A stretch of 64,000 nucleotides of DNA, taken from assembly GCF_010550675.1 (NCBI RefSeq), contig NZ_JAAGOA010000011.1:1-64000 (forward strand). The letters run 5' to 3'. Of this stretch, positions 51,734-60,914 are shown piece after piece. The notes below the pieces were generated by a model, which saw nothing but the letters and a program-made list of their open reading frames with translations, searched no databases and was not told the DNA's origin. The DNA is from Phytoactinopolyspora halotolerans (GTDB lineage: Bacteria; Actinomycetota; Actinomycetes; Jiangellales; Jiangellaceae). The first letter of the stretch is position 1. Every line of letters starts with the position of its first letter. The position numbers and the translations under genes were made by a program.

Positions 51734-54139
51734 ATGGCTGGACCGCACACGATCGAGCACGTGCCGACCTTCTGCCCCCTGTGTGTGTCGCGGTGCGGCG
51801 CGACGGCGACCGTCGCCGACGGCACGTTCACGGCGCTCGAGCCGGACCCCTCGCACCCGACCGGCCAGGCGTTGTGCATCAAGGGTAAGGCCGCGCCGGA
51901 GATCGTCTACCACTCGGAGCGTCTGCTGCATCCGTTGCGACGGGTCAGCCCGAAGGGCGCGGCGCGGCCTCGGTTCGCCCGCATCAGCTGGGACGAGGCT
52001 GAGGAAACGGTAGCCGAGCGGTTGACCGGGATCGCGCGGGAGAGCGGGCCGGAGTCGGTCGTGTTCGCCTCCGCCTCGCCGTCCACGTCGGCCATGTCCG
52101 ACTCGGTGGACTGGGTGATGCGCCTGCGCCGGGCCTTCGGCAGCCCGAACTTCTGCGTGTACATGGAACTGTGCGGATGGGGCCGTTACCTCGCCCCGCT
52201 GTACACCTTCGGCGCACCCGTGCCGGGCGTCTACATGCCGGATCTGGAGCGGGCGGGCTGCATCCTGTATTGGGGATACAACCCGTCGGTCTCCCGGCTG
52301 GTCCATGCGACCAGTACGGTGGCCGCGCTGCGGCGGGGTGCCCGGCTGGTCGTCGTCGACCCGCGTCGTGCCGGCTTGGCCGGCAGGGCCGACCACTGGC
52401 TGCGGGTGCGTCCGGGCACGGACGGTGCGCTGGCACTCGCGCTGACTCATGTGATGATCGAACAGGGCTGGTTCGACCGCGAGTTCGTCGGTCGCTGGAC
52501 CAACGCCCCGTTCCTCGTACGGTCCGACGACGGGCGGCTGCTGCGCGCGTCCGCGCTGGGGGCCGGAGCAGACACCGACGCGTCCGTGGCGTGGGACCGG
52601 ATCGCCGGCGGGCCGGTCGTCGTCGATCGGGTGCGCGGCGGGGCCGCTGCGGACCACACCCGGCTTGCGCTGTCCGGCACGGTCGAGGTCATGACCGTCG
52701 ACGGCCCGATCCGGTGCCGCCCGGTGTTCGACCTGGTCGCGGAGCGATGCCGCGCCATGGCCCCGGCTATCGCGAGCGAGATCACCGGAGTGCCCGCGCT
52801 CGACATCGAGCGTGCGGCGCGAACCTTATGGGAGTCGCGTCCGCTGGCGTTCTACACCTGGAGTGGGCTCGAGCAGCACGGCAACGTCACCCAGACGGTT
52901 CGTGCGATCCACCAGCTCTACGCGCTCACCGGATGCCTCGACGCGCCGGGAGGGAATGTCGCGTTCGCCGGCGTGCCGACCAACCGGATCGACGGCGTCG
53001 AGCTGCTCGCCCCCGAACAGCGGGCGAAGGCCCTCGGGGTGGCCGAACGGCCGCTCGGGCCGGCCCGGTTCGAGTTCATCACCGGTGAGGACTTCTACGC
53101 CGCCGCTCTGGACGGCCGTCCCTATCGTGCGCGTGCACTGGTCGCGTTCGGTGCGAACCTGATGATGGCGCACGGCCAGAGCGCCCGCGGGCGGGGCGCC
53201 CTGGCTGCGCTCGACTTCTTCGTCCACGCCGATATGTTCATGAACGCCACTGCCGAGCAGGCTGACATCGTGCTCCCCGTGACCAGCGCGTTCGAGTCCG
53301 AGGCGCTGCGGGTCGGGTTCGAGGTCAGTCAGGAGGCGCAGTCGCTGGTGCAGCTGCGCCGGCCGGTGGCGCCGCCGCGCGGTGAAGCACGGTCGGACAT
53401 GCAGATCATCTTCGCGTTGGCGAGGCGGCTCGGGCTCGGCGACCACTTCTTCGGCGGCGATATCGAGGTGGCGTGGCGCTATCAGCTAGCGCCAAGCGGA
53501 GTGACCGTCGAGCAGTTGCGTGCTCAGCCGGAGGGAGTCCGGGTGCCGCTGCGGACCGTGCACCGCACGTACGCGATGGACACTGGCGGAGTGCCGCGGG
53601 GATTCGACACGCCATCCGGCGTGGTCGAGCTGTTCTCGGAGGAACTTGCCGACCACGGATACGCGCCGATTCCGGAGTTCACCGAGCCCGGTATCAGCAC
53701 CCGGTCTCGCCCCGATCTCGCGTCGCGGTTCCCGTTGACGCTGTCCTGCGCCAAGTCACTGTGGTTCTGCGAGACTCAGCATCGCAACCTGCCGGGCCTG
53801 CGCAGCCGTGCGCCGGATCCACAGGTGGAGATCCATCCCGACACGGCGGCGAGCCGGGGGATCGCCGCGGGGGATTGGGTACGGATCGACACCCCGGTGG
53901 GTAGCGCGCTCGCCCGCGCCAAGCTCACCGCCGGTCTCGATCCGCAAGTGGTGTTCGGCCAGCACGGCTGGTGGCAAGGGTGCGCCGACGGCGGCTTTCC
54001 GGGGTATCCACCCGTGGGGCAGGGGAGCGCGAACCTCAATGCGGTGCTGAGCCTGACACCGAGTGATCCGATCAGCGGCAGTTCGCCGCTGCGAGCGTCC
54101 GTGTGCGAGGTGCGGCCGGCGGATCCGGTAGGCGCGTGA
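51734..54139 (+). CDS. Molybdopterin-dependent oxidoreductase, DMSO reductase family
   Basis: 801 aa. Fe4S4 ligands C14-x2-C17-x3-C21...C48 ('FCPLCVSRCG...ALCIKG'). The probable Mo ligand is Cys147 in 'VYMELCGWGR'. 'GYNPSVSRLVHA', 'VVVDPRRAGLAGRADHWLRVRPGTDGALALAL', 'LTGCLDAPGGNV', 'ADIVLPVTSAFE' and the C-terminal 'VEIHPDTAASRGIAAGDWVRIDTPVGSALARAKLT' are typical bis-MGD domains. There is no Tat signal and no electron-transfer partner gene, so it is probably a cytoplasmic single-subunit enzyme. The substrate is unknown. GGAGAG precedes the ATG. Confidence 0.92.
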   Translation: MAGPHTIEHVPTFCPLCVSRCGATATVADGTFTALEPDPSHPTGQALCIKGKAAPEIVYHSERLLHPLRRVSPKGAARPRFARISWDEAEETVAERLTGIARESGPESVVFASASPSTSAMSDSVDWVMRLRRAFGSPNFCVYMELCGWGRYLAPLYTFGAPVPGVYMPDLERAGCILYWGYNPSVSRLVHATSTVAALRRGARLVVVDPRRAGLAGRADHWLRVRPGTDGALALALTHVMIEQGWFDREFVGRWTNAPFLVRSDDGRLLRASALGAGADTDASVAWDRIAGGPVVVDRVRGGAAADHTRLALSGTVEVMTVDGPIRCRPVFDLVAERCRAMAPAIASEITGVPALDIERAARTLWESRPLAFYTWSGLEQHGNVTQTVRAIHQLYALTGCLDAPGGNVAFAGVPTNRIDGVELLAPEQRAKALGVAERPLGPARFEFITGEDFYAAALDGRPYRARALVAFGANLMMAHGQSARGRGALAALDFFVHADMFMNATAEQADIVLPVTSAFESEALRVGFEVSQEAQSLVQLRRPVAPPRGEARSDMQIIFALARRLGLGDHFFGGDIEVAWRYQLAPSGVTVEQLRAQPEGVRVPLRTVHRTYAMDTGGVPRGFDTPSGVVELFSEELADHGYAPIPEFTEPGISTRSRPDLASRFPLTLSCAKSLWFCETQHRNLPGLRSRAPDPQVEIHPDTAASRGIAAGDWVRIDTPVGSALARAKLTAGLDPQVVFGQHGWWQGCADGGFPGYPPVGQGSANLNAVLSLTPSDPISGSSPLRASVCEVRPADPVGA

Positions 54140-54175
54140 GGACTGCTCGCACGCCGTCGGCGTGTCATTTGGCGT

Positions 54176-54197
54176 TCGAACACAGTTTCGGTATAGC
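54176..54197 (+). promoter_or_regulatory. LexA-like SOS box upstream of recA
   Basis: TCGAAC-ACAG-TTTCGG (54176-54191) matches the actinobacterial SOS box TCGAAC-N4-GTTCGA at 10 of the 12 fixed positions. A -10-like TATAGC follows at once (54192-54197). It lies 147 bases before the recA ATG used here. Confidence 0.55.
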
Positions 54198-54253
54198 GTG
54201 GCGGTTGTCGAGACGGAGCAAAGTTATCCACAGGTTGAGGATTGATCTCGACC

Positions 54254-54276
54254 TTGTCGGTGGCACGGCGTAACGT
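54254..54276 (+). promoter_or_regulatory. PafBC-type (RecA-NDp) promoter of recA
   Basis: TTGTCGGTG (54254-54262), an 8-base gap and TAACGT (54271-54276) fit the mycobacterial LexA-independent DNA-damage promoter motif TTGTCRGTG-N8-TANNNT. Transcription would start around 54283, next to an in-frame ATG at 54285. Confidence 0.8.
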
Positions 54277-54338
54277 CTCGATCGATGACGAAGAAAGCTC
54301 AGGGCCGCGGCGCGGCCCGTCAACCCCAGGCGGTAACC

Positions 54339-56468
54339 ATGGCAGCTCCCGCAGACCGCGAGAAAGCCCTTGAGACGGCGCTGGCGCAGATCGAGCGCGC
54401 GCACGGCAAGGGCTCGGTAATGCGCTTGGGCGAGGAAGCCCGTGCGCCGATCGAGGTCATCCCTACCGGATCGATCTCGCTGGATGTCGCACTCGGCATC
54501 GGCGGCTTGCCCCGAGGCCGGGTCATCGAGATTTACGGCCCAGAGAGTTCGGGTAAGACCTCGATCGCTCTCCATGCAGTGGCCAATGCACAGAAGGCCG
54601 GAGGCGTGGCGGGTTTCATCGACGCCGAGCATGCTCTCGACCCCGAGTATGCGAAGGCGCTCGGCGTAGACACGGATTCGCTCCTGGTCTCCCAGCCGGA
54701 TACCGGAGAGCAGGCGCTGGAGATCGCGGACACTCTGATCCGCTCGGGCGCTCTCGACATCATCGTCATCGACTCGGTCGCCGCGTTGGTCCCGCGCGCT
54801 GAGATCGAAGGTGAGATGGGGGATAGCCACGTGGGTCTGCAGGCCCGGCTGATGAGCCAGGCGTTGCGGAAGATCGCCGGAGCGCTGAGTCACTCCAAGA
54901 CGACGGCGATCTTCATCAATCAGCTCCGGGAAAAGGTCGGAGTCTTCTTCGGCTGCTTCAACTACAGCACTCGTGTCAACCTGGCCGACGGCACCACGGA
55001 GAAGATCGGCAAGATCGTCAACCAGAAGATGGACGTCGAGGTGCTCTCCTATGATCCGGAGACGGGCCAGGTGGTCCCACGTCGGATCGTCAACTGGTTC
55101 GACAACGGCAACGCCGAACGCTTCCTCCAGTTCACGGTGGAGAAGTCCGGCGGCAATGGCCGATCCCAGTTCGCCGCCACGGAAAACCACTTGATCGGTA
55201 CTGCCGGTGGCTGGCGCCATGCGGGCGACATCAAGGTGGGCGAGCGCGTGATGGTTTCCGAACCGATGTGCCTAAGTGATCAGCAGTGGCAGGTGATCCT
55301 AGGCAGCGTCATGGGAGACGGTCACCTCGCCCCGAATCGCCGGGACCGCCACGGGGTCCGGTTCCGGATGGGGCACGGACCCAAGCAGGTCAATTACCTC
55401 GACTGGAAGGGCTCTCTGCTCGGAAACATCACGCAGACGCGGCGTACTGATGAACGGGGTTCGGCGTGGATCGATTTCACCCCATTGCCGGAGCTCGGCG
55501 AGCTATATGACGCCGTGTACTGGGGCGACGGAAGGAAGCATCTATCGTTTGAGTATCTGAAAAAGTTGACGCCGTTGGCGTTGGCCATCTGGTATATGGA
55601 CGATGCTTCGTTCAGCATCCGCTCCAAGGGTGTGCAGGAGCGCACTAGAGGCGGGACGGGACGTGCCGAGATCTGCGTCGACGCGATGGGTACAGGGACG
55701 CAGGAGCGTCTGGTCGAGTATCTGAACGACACTCTGGGAGTCGCATGCGCCGTCCGCAAGCGCGGTAGTCGTCGGCAAAACGTTCTTCAATTCACAACGG
55801 CGGGGACCGCGAAGCTGCACGAGCTGATTGCGCCATATGTTCATCCCTCGATGCAGCACAAGTTACTTCCGCAATTCCGCGGCCAGTTCGACGTCACTTC
55901 GGAGTTCGTGGAAGAGCGGCTAGAGCTCATGCCTGCACGCGTGCTCGACATCCACGTCAAGCCGCCGACGCGCTCGATGCGCAGGTTTGACATCGAGGTC
56001 GAGGGGAATCACAACTACTTCGTCGACGGCGTGATGGTGCACAACAGCCCGGAAACCACCACCGGTGGCAAGGCACTGAAATTCTATGCCTCTGTCCGCT
56101 TGGATATCCGTAGAATTGAAACTCTGAAAGACGGAACCGACGCAGTCGGAAACAGGACTCGGGTTAAAGTGGTCAAGAATAAGGTAGCGCCTCCATTCAA
56201 GCAGGCAGAGTTCGATATTCTTTATGGTGAAGGAATCAGTCGAGAAGGCAGCTTGATCGATCTGGGCGTTGAGCAGGGCATCGTCCGGAAGTCCGGCGCC
56301 TGGTACACCTATGAGGGCGATCAGTTGGGGCAGGGCAAGGAGAACGCCCGTAACTTCCTGAAGGAGAACCCGGACATCGCGGAAGAGGTCGAGAAGAAGA
56401 TCAAGGAGAAGCTGGGCGTCGGCCCCAAGATTGACGTGGCAGCCGAGGAGCCTCCGGTCGACTTCTGA
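54339..56468 (+). CDS. recA: RecA recombinase interrupted in frame by an intein
   Basis: 709-aa precursor giving a 345-aa RecA after splicing. The N-extein has '[26 protein letters not shown]', Walker A 'GPESSGKT', '[17 protein letters not shown]', '[20 protein letters not shown]' and '[16 protein letters not shown]'. The C-extein resumes with '[23 protein letters not shown]' and ends in an acidic tail. ATG 54339 gives the normal RecA length. An in-frame ATG at 54285, at the predicted transcription start, would add 18 basic residues. Both a LexA-like and a PafBC-type promoter lie upstream. recX follows 31 bases downstream. The C-extein just after the intein (about 56080-56270) is much richer in A/T third positions than the rest. 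Confidence 0.95.
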   Translation: MAAPADREKALETALAQIERAHGKGSVMRLGEEARAPIEVIPTGSISLDVALGIGGLPRGRVIEIYGPESSGKTSIALHAVANAQKAGGVAGFIDAEHALDPEYAKALGVDTDSLLVSQPDTGEQALEIADTLIRSGALDIIVIDSVAALVPRAEIEGEMGDSHVGLQARLMSQALRKIAGALSHSKTTAIFINQLREKVGVFFGCFNYSTRVNLADGTTEKIGKIVNQKMDVEVLSYDPETGQVVPRRIVNWFDNGNAERFLQFTVEKSGGNGRSQFAATENHLIGTAGGWRHAGDIKVGERVMVSEPMCLSDQQWQVILGSVMGDGHLAPNRRDRHGVRFRMGHGPKQVNYLDWKGSLLGNITQTRRTDERGSAWIDFTPLPELGELYDAVYWGDGRKHLSFEYLKKLTPLALAIWYMDDASFSIRSKGVQERTRGGTGRAEICVDAMGTGTQERLVEYLNDTLGVACAVRKRGSRRQNVLQFTTAGTAKLHELIAPYVHPSMQHKLLPQFRGQFDVTSEFVEERLELMPARVLDIHVKPPTRSMRRFDIEVEGNHNYFVDGVMVHNSPETTTGGKALKFYASVRLDIRRIETLKDGTDAVGNRTRVKVVKNKVAPPFKQAEFDILYGEGISREGSLIDLGVEQGIVRKSGAWYTYEGDQLGQGKENARNFLKENPDIAEEVEKKIKEKLGVGPKIDVAAEEPPVDF
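54954..56045 (+). other. RecA intein with LAGLIDADG homing endonuclease
   Basis: 364 residues, precursor Cys206 to Asn569. Splicing motifs: Cys1 in '[13 protein letters not shown]', block B '[11 protein letters not shown]', and C-terminal '[21 protein letters not shown]' followed by Ser+1. Two LAGLIDADG-type motifs are intact with catalytic Asp: '[11 protein letters not shown]' and '[12 protein letters not shown]'. So both protein splicing and endonuclease activity look possible. The insertion point, G-F-F-G / S-P-E-T, is that of the Mycobacterium leprae RecA intein, not the M. tuberculosis one. The sequence also resembles the M. leprae intein from recall. Confidence 0.95.
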
Positions 56469-56499
56469 GTACGTATCTCCGCCGAATGAGTTGATAGTG

Positions 56500-57060
56500 G
56501 TGACTGACAGGGCTGGTGCTGGCCGCTCCCGTAGAGCGGCCAGCGAGGACGCAGAGGCTGATCCTGAAAGCATTGCGCGGGAGATCGTGCAGCGTCGGCT
56601 TGCCGCTGCTCCGCAGACGCGGGCCCAGCTCGACCAAGCGATGGCGAAGAAGGGCGTGCCGGATGATGTCCGGGAGCGTGTTCTGGACCGGTTCGCCGAG
56701 TTGAACCTCATCGACGACGCAGCCTTCGCCGAGGCATGGGTGGAGTCGCGGCACGTGGGTCGAGGATTGGCCCGTCGCGCGCTCGGTCATGAGTTACGTC
56801 AACGCGGCGTCGAGCCGGCACTGGTCGACGAGGCCGTCGCGGCCCTGCCGACGGAGCGTGAGGAGGAGACAGCTCGTGAGCTGGTGGCCAAGCGGCTGGC
56901 GGGCACGAGGCGACTCGAGCCTCAGGCTCGGATGCGGAGGCTGATGGGGATGCTTGCACGCAAGGGGTATCCGCAGGGCCTCGCCTATCGGGTAGTCCGC
57001 GAGGCGCTGGAGTCAGACGGAGCCGACGGCGACGACCTACCCGAGCCGCAGCTCGAGTGA
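56500..57060 (+). CDS. recX: RecX, RecA regulator
   Basis: 186 aa, helical three-repeat protein that binds RecA filaments and limits their activity. 'SIAREIVQRRLAAAPQTRAQLDQAMAKKGVPDDVRERVLDRFAELNLIDDAAFAEAWVESRHVGRGLARRALGHELRQRGV' is the RecX core. 'RLMGMLARKGYPQGLAYRVVREAL' is the C-terminal repeat. Two adjacent GTG codons (56497 and 56500) could start it. SD is weak, so it is probably read by coupling with recA, which ends 31 bases upstream. Confidence 0.92.
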   Translation: MTDRAGAGRSRRAASEDAEADPESIAREIVQRRLAAAPQTRAQLDQAMAKKGVPDDVRERVLDRFAELNLIDDAAFAEAWVESRHVGRGLARRALGHELRQRGVEPALVDEAVAALPTEREEETARELVAKRLAGTRRLEPQARMRRLMGMLARKGYPQGLAYRVVREALESDGADGDDLPEPQLE

Positions 57061-57549
57061 AGGTAGCGGGAACGTGAACGCACGGTTGCCGCTTCCTGTC
57101 CGGCGCGAAGAGATCTGACACTCTGGCGAGACGATCTTGATCCGGACGCACGAGGGCGGGTAGCGTGCCGTCCGTATCGTGTGTGGGGAACCACGTTGAA
57201 GGTCTAAACCGTGCGGCAGATGAGGCACGGTAAGGTAACCCTGCCTTGACCACGACTTCGCCTTTACGTAGCCTCGTCCTAAAGGTGGAATGTTCTCCGC
57301 GACCGCGGATCGACATAGCTACAGCGCAACGGGTACGAAATACAGGACTCCCGTCCTCATAGGGTGGCGAGCTGGCGCATATGTGATGGTGGCCGGGCGT
57401 AGACACGTCTAGCTGAGTGCGCCGGGCGAATGGGCGATGCAACGCGTCGGCCATGGAGTGCCCAGGGCGATGTGGTGCTGCCATAGTGGTCGCAGAACGG
57501 TTCCACCGAGGCAACGCCCAACTCGGGCGTCGACGTGAGGGAGCCGACG
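57061..57549. other. Intergenic region recX-rny
   Basis: 489 bases with no convincing gene on either strand. A symmetrical TAAGGTAACCCTGCCTTGA (57231-57249) weakly resembles an iron-regulator box (12 of 19 positions to the consensus). A short palindrome TAGAC-AC-GTCTA is at 57400-57411. The rny promoter must lie here but is not clear. Confidence 0.5.
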
Positions 57550-59142
57550 ATGGACACTGCCACTGCCATCCTCGTCGTCGGCGCAGTTCTTGCCCTCGTT
57601 CTGGCCATTGTCGCGATCGGGCTGTTCCGGCGAGCGAACCATCGTCAGCAGCTCGAGCACGCGCGCGCGGAGCAGGAACGGGCCGACCGATCGGCGCGGC
57701 TCGAGGCGGCCAACGAGGCCGCAGAGGCTACCAAGGCGGCTGCCGAGGAGAAGGCGGCTGAGATCTTGGCGCAGGCACGCGCCGAGGCCGAGCAGCTCGA
57801 GCAACATGCCGACGACACCAATAGTCAATTGCACCAGAAGCGGCTCGACTTGGAGCAGCGTGAGGTCCGGCTGGGACAGCGCGAAGCGCGCCTGCACGTG
57901 GAAGCTCGCTCTCTGGAAAGCCGCGAACAGGAACTGACCAAGCAAGAGACCGCCATGGCGCAGCGGCTGGTCGAGATCGACGAGCTGGAGAGCGCGCGCA
58001 AAGCCGAACTGGCGCGGGTGGCCGGCCTGACACCCGAACAGGCGAAGAACGAACTGATCGAGGCGATCGAGAACCAGGCGAAGCGGGATGCGGCGATCAA
58101 GGCTCGCGACATCGAACGCGATGCCACGGAACAGGCACAGAGCCGGGCCCGGGAGATCATCACGCTGGCGATTCAGCGGCTGGCGTCGGAGCAGACCTCC
58201 GAGGCGGTCGTCTCGGTGCTGAACCTGCCGGGTGATGAGATGAAGGGCCGCATCATCGGCCGTGAGGGCCGGAACATCCGTGCATTCGAACAGATCACCG
58301 GCGTCAACGTGATCATCGATGACACGCCCGAGGCGGTGCTGCTGTCCTGCTTCGATCCAGTGCGCCGGGAGATCGCGCGGCTGACCCTCGAAGAGCTGGT
58401 GCTGGACGGCCGGATCCATCCGCACCGGATCGAGGAGCAGTACCACAAGAGCAGGGCCGAGGTGGAGAACCTCTGCGTGCGTGCGGGCGAGGACGCGCTG
58501 GTCGAGGTCGGCATCACCGATGTCCATCCGGACCTGGTCGCGCTGATCGGCCGGTTGCGCTACCGCACCTCGTATGGCCAGAACGTGTTGCAGCATCTGC
58601 TGGAGTCGGCTCACCTGGCCGGCATGATGGCGGCTGAGCTCGGACTGGATGTCACCCTCGCCAAGCGGTGCGCGCTGATGCATGACATCGGCAAGGCGCT
58701 GACCCACGAGGTGGAGGGCAGCCACGCCCTGATCGGGGCGGAGATCGCCCGCCGGTACGGCGAGAGCGAGGACGTGGTGCACGCGGTCGAGGCGCACCAC
58801 AACGAGGTCGAGCTACGCACCGTCTACGCGGTGCTGACGCAGGCGGCTGACGCCATCTCCGGCAGCCGGCCCGGCGCCCGCCGGGAGTCGTTGGAGGCTT
58901 ACGTCAAGCGGCTGGAGCGGCTGGAAGAGATCGCGATGGGCCAGGACGGTGTGGAGAAGGTCTTCGCGATGCAGGCCGGCCGCGAGATCCGGGTGATGGT
59001 GCTGCCGGACGTCGTCGACGACCTCCAAGCGCAGGTGCTCGCCCGGGACATCGCCAAGCAGGTCGAAGAGGAACTGACCTACCCCGGCCAGATCCGTATC
59101 ACCGTGGTTCGCGAGTCCCGCGCCACCGAATTCGCTCGATAG
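57550..59142 (+). CDS. rny: Ribonuclease Y
   Basis: 530 aa. Membrane-anchored endoribonuclease that initiates mRNA decay. An N-terminal helix ('AILVVGAVLALVLAIVAIGLF') is followed by a long coiled coil (about residues 30-200, rich in Glu/Gln/Ala/Arg), a KH domain ('GDEMKGRIIGREGRNIRAFEQITGVNVIIDDTPEAV') and an HD domain ('CALMHDIGKALTHEVEGSHALIGAEIARRYGE'). GAGGGAG precedes the ATG at 57550. The position between recX and the glu operon is typical of actinobacteria. Confidence 0.95.
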   Translation: MDTATAILVVGAVLALVLAIVAIGLFRRANHRQQLEHARAEQERADRSARLEAANEAAEATKAAAEEKAAEILAQARAEAEQLEQHADDTNSQLHQKRLDLEQREVRLGQREARLHVEARSLESREQELTKQETAMAQRLVEIDELESARKAELARVAGLTPEQAKNELIEAIENQAKRDAAIKARDIERDATEQAQSRAREIITLAIQRLASEQTSEAVVSVLNLPGDEMKGRIIGREGRNIRAFEQITGVNVIIDDTPEAVLLSCFDPVRREIARLTLEELVLDGRIHPHRIEEQYHKSRAEVENLCVRAGEDALVEVGITDVHPDLVALIGRLRYRTSYGQNVLQHLLESAHLAGMMAAELGLDVTLAKRCALMHDIGKALTHEVEGSHALIGAEIARRYGESEDVVHAVEAHHNEVELRTVYAVLTQAADAISGSRPGARRESLEAYVKRLERLEEIAMGQDGVEKVFAMQAGREIRVMVLPDVVDDLQAQVLARDIAKQVEEELTYPGQIRITVVRESRATEFAR

Positions 59143-59280
59143 TCCCTGTCCTTCGCGCGGCTATGAGCGCGCAATGTGCCATCCTCTCGGGCACAGCCGT
59201 GGAGCTGAACCCGAGACGGCGCGTCCCGTAGCGGGTACCGGCTCTGCCACACCATGGCATGGTGCTGGGTGGGCGTTTGG

Positions 59281-60168
59281 CTACGCGCCCGTGGAACGGT
59301 CGTCTGGGCCCTGTACCTGGCCGCCGACGGCCTCCTTCGCGGCGGCTACACCGCCGGCGGTCTTGGCGGAGCCACGGCGTTCCAGGTAGACGGCGAGCCG
59401 GGAGAGCGTCAGGTTGATGATGATGTAGATCGCGGCGCCGACGGCGAACAGCGGGACCACGTACCGGATGCCGAAGAAGTCGCGGAGGTTCTGTACCGAT
59501 CGAAGCAGCTCGGCGTAGCCGATGATGAAACCGAGCGAGCTGTCCTTGAGCAACACGACGAGCTGGCTGACCAGCGACGGCAGCATGCGCCGGACGGCTT
59601 GCGGCAGCAGGATGGACAGCAATGTCTGGGTGCGTGTCAAGCCGACCGCGTATGCAGCCTCGGCCTGTCCCGCCGGCAGCGAGACGATACCGGCGCGCAG
59701 GATCTCGGCGAAGATCGCCATGTTGTAGACGACCAGGCCGAATACCACGGCTTCCAGGAACGACAGGTTGAGCGCCAAGACACCGAACAGCATCATCAGC
59801 ACCACGGGAAGGCCCCGGAAGATCTCGATGACGAAGATCGACGGCCAGCTGATCCAGCGCTGTGGGGTGATCCGGCCGACGGCGAGGATCAGCCCGAGCG
59901 CCAGTGCGAGCGGCGCGGCGATCGCGGCGGCGCGCAGTGTGGCGCCGAGCCCTTCGACCAGAAGGAAGTTCCAGACGTCGGCCGCTTCCTGGTTCTTCGG
60001 CGGGTCGAAGTAGATCGACCAGCGTTCGGCCTCGAAGATGCCGTTCTTCTGCAGTTGCCACGCGCCGAAGCCGAGCAACGCGAGCAGCGCCAGGCCGCCG
60101 ATGACGGAGCCGATGCGCTCTCGGCGCCGGGCTCGCGGACCAGGGGTGTCGTAAAGTACCGAGCTCAT
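59281..60168 (-). CDS. gluD: Glutamate/polar amino-acid ABC permease
   Basis: 295 aa. HisM-type permease with a cytoplasmic N-terminus ('PRARRRERIG'), a first helix, a long periplasmic loop and the core 'GLGATLRAAAIAAPLALALGLILAVGRI'. The EAA-like loop is 'AGQAEAAYAVGLTRTQTLLSILLPQAVRRMLPSL'. Its ATG overlaps the stop of gluC (ATGA). The C-terminal tail is polar. It forms the membrane channel with GluC. Confidence 0.93.
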   Translation of the reverse strand: MSSVLYDTPGPRARRRERIGSVIGGLALLALLGFGAWQLQKNGIFEAERWSIYFDPPKNQEAADVWNFLLVEGLGATLRAAAIAAPLALALGLILAVGRITPQRWISWPSIFVIEIFRGLPVVLMMLFGVLALNLSFLEAVVFGLVVYNMAIFAEILRAGIVSLPAGQAEAAYAVGLTRTQTLLSILLPQAVRRMLPSLVSQLVVLLKDSSLGFIIGYAELLRSVQNLRDFFGIRYVVPLFAVGAAIYIIINLTLSRLAVYLERRGSAKTAGGVAAAKEAVGGQVQGPDDRSTGA

Positions 60169-60815
60169 CGCGCGAACACGACCTTCCGTTCAACCCAACT
60201 CGCCAGGATTCCGGACGGTATCGTCAGAATGAGGTAACACACTCCGATGCCGATCAGCACCGGTATGACGTCCGCGGGGTTGGAGTTGGCAAGCCTGCGT
60301 CCGATGGCGAACAGCTCAGTCACGGCGAAACCGCCTGCCACCGATGTGTTCTTGGTCAGCGCGATGAAGATGTTGATCAGCGGCGGCACAACCGTCCGGA
60401 ACGCCTGCGGCAGCACGATGAGCTGGAGCGTCTGGGTGAACGTCAGACCGATCGCACGCGCGGCCTCGGCCTGACCGACCCCGACACTGTTGATTCCGGA
60501 CCGTACCGCCTCGCACACGAAGGCCGCAGTGTAGATCGACAACGCCACCCACGCCGAGACGAAGAAGCTCGGAGTTCTTATCCCGACCTGCGGCGCCACG
60601 AAGATGAAGAAGAAGAAGACAATGGTCAGTGGGGTGTTGCGAACCAGTTCAACGTAGACGGTGCCGAACCAGCGCAGGCTCGCCACCGGTGATACCCGGA
60701 ACGCGGCGAGGATCGTTCCGAGAACCAGGGCGGTCGCGGCGGAGGCAAGGGTGAGCCACAGGGTCATCCTGAATCCTTGCCAGTACAGGTCCAGGTTGCT
60801 GAAGATGGCATCCAC
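60165..60815 (-). CDS. gluC: Glutamate/polar amino-acid ABC permease
   Basis: 216 aa. 'YWQGFRMTLWLTLASAATALVLGTILAAFRVSP', 'VELVRNTPLTIVFFFFIFVAPQVG' and the EAA loop 'VGQAEAARAIGLTFTQTLQLIVLPQAFRTVVPPLINIFIALTKNTSVA' are typical of HisQ-like permeases. GTG 60815 has AAGGAGGTG at correct spacing. It is separated from gluB by 160 bases that contain a strong hairpin. Confidence 0.93.
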   Translation of the reverse strand: MDAIFSNLDLYWQGFRMTLWLTLASAATALVLGTILAAFRVSPVASLRWFGTVYVELVRNTPLTIVFFFFIFVAPQVGIRTPSFFVSAWVALSIYTAAFVCEAVRSGINSVGVGQAEAARAIGLTFTQTLQLIVLPQAFRTVVPPLINIFIALTKNTSVAGGFAVTELFAIGRRLANSNPADVIPVLIGIGVCYLILTIPSGILASWVERKVVFAR

Positions 60816-60914
60816 GCACGTTCACCTCCTTCTTCAACGCGTCGATCAGTTGGGGCCGGTCCGCCGGCCGGCGGACGCAGACGGGTATCCGCCGATCATG
60901 AGCATCGACGGCGA

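Noticed and set aside
54140-54284. Origin-like DnaA box (TTATCCACA at 54223-54231)
   Set aside because: A single DnaA-box-like word occurs by chance. There is no cluster of boxes, and the context is the recA promoter.
57231-57249. Iron-regulator (DmdR/IdeR) box
   Set aside because: Only about 12 of 19 positions match the consensus, and no iron-related gene follows. Mentioned in the intergenic entry only.
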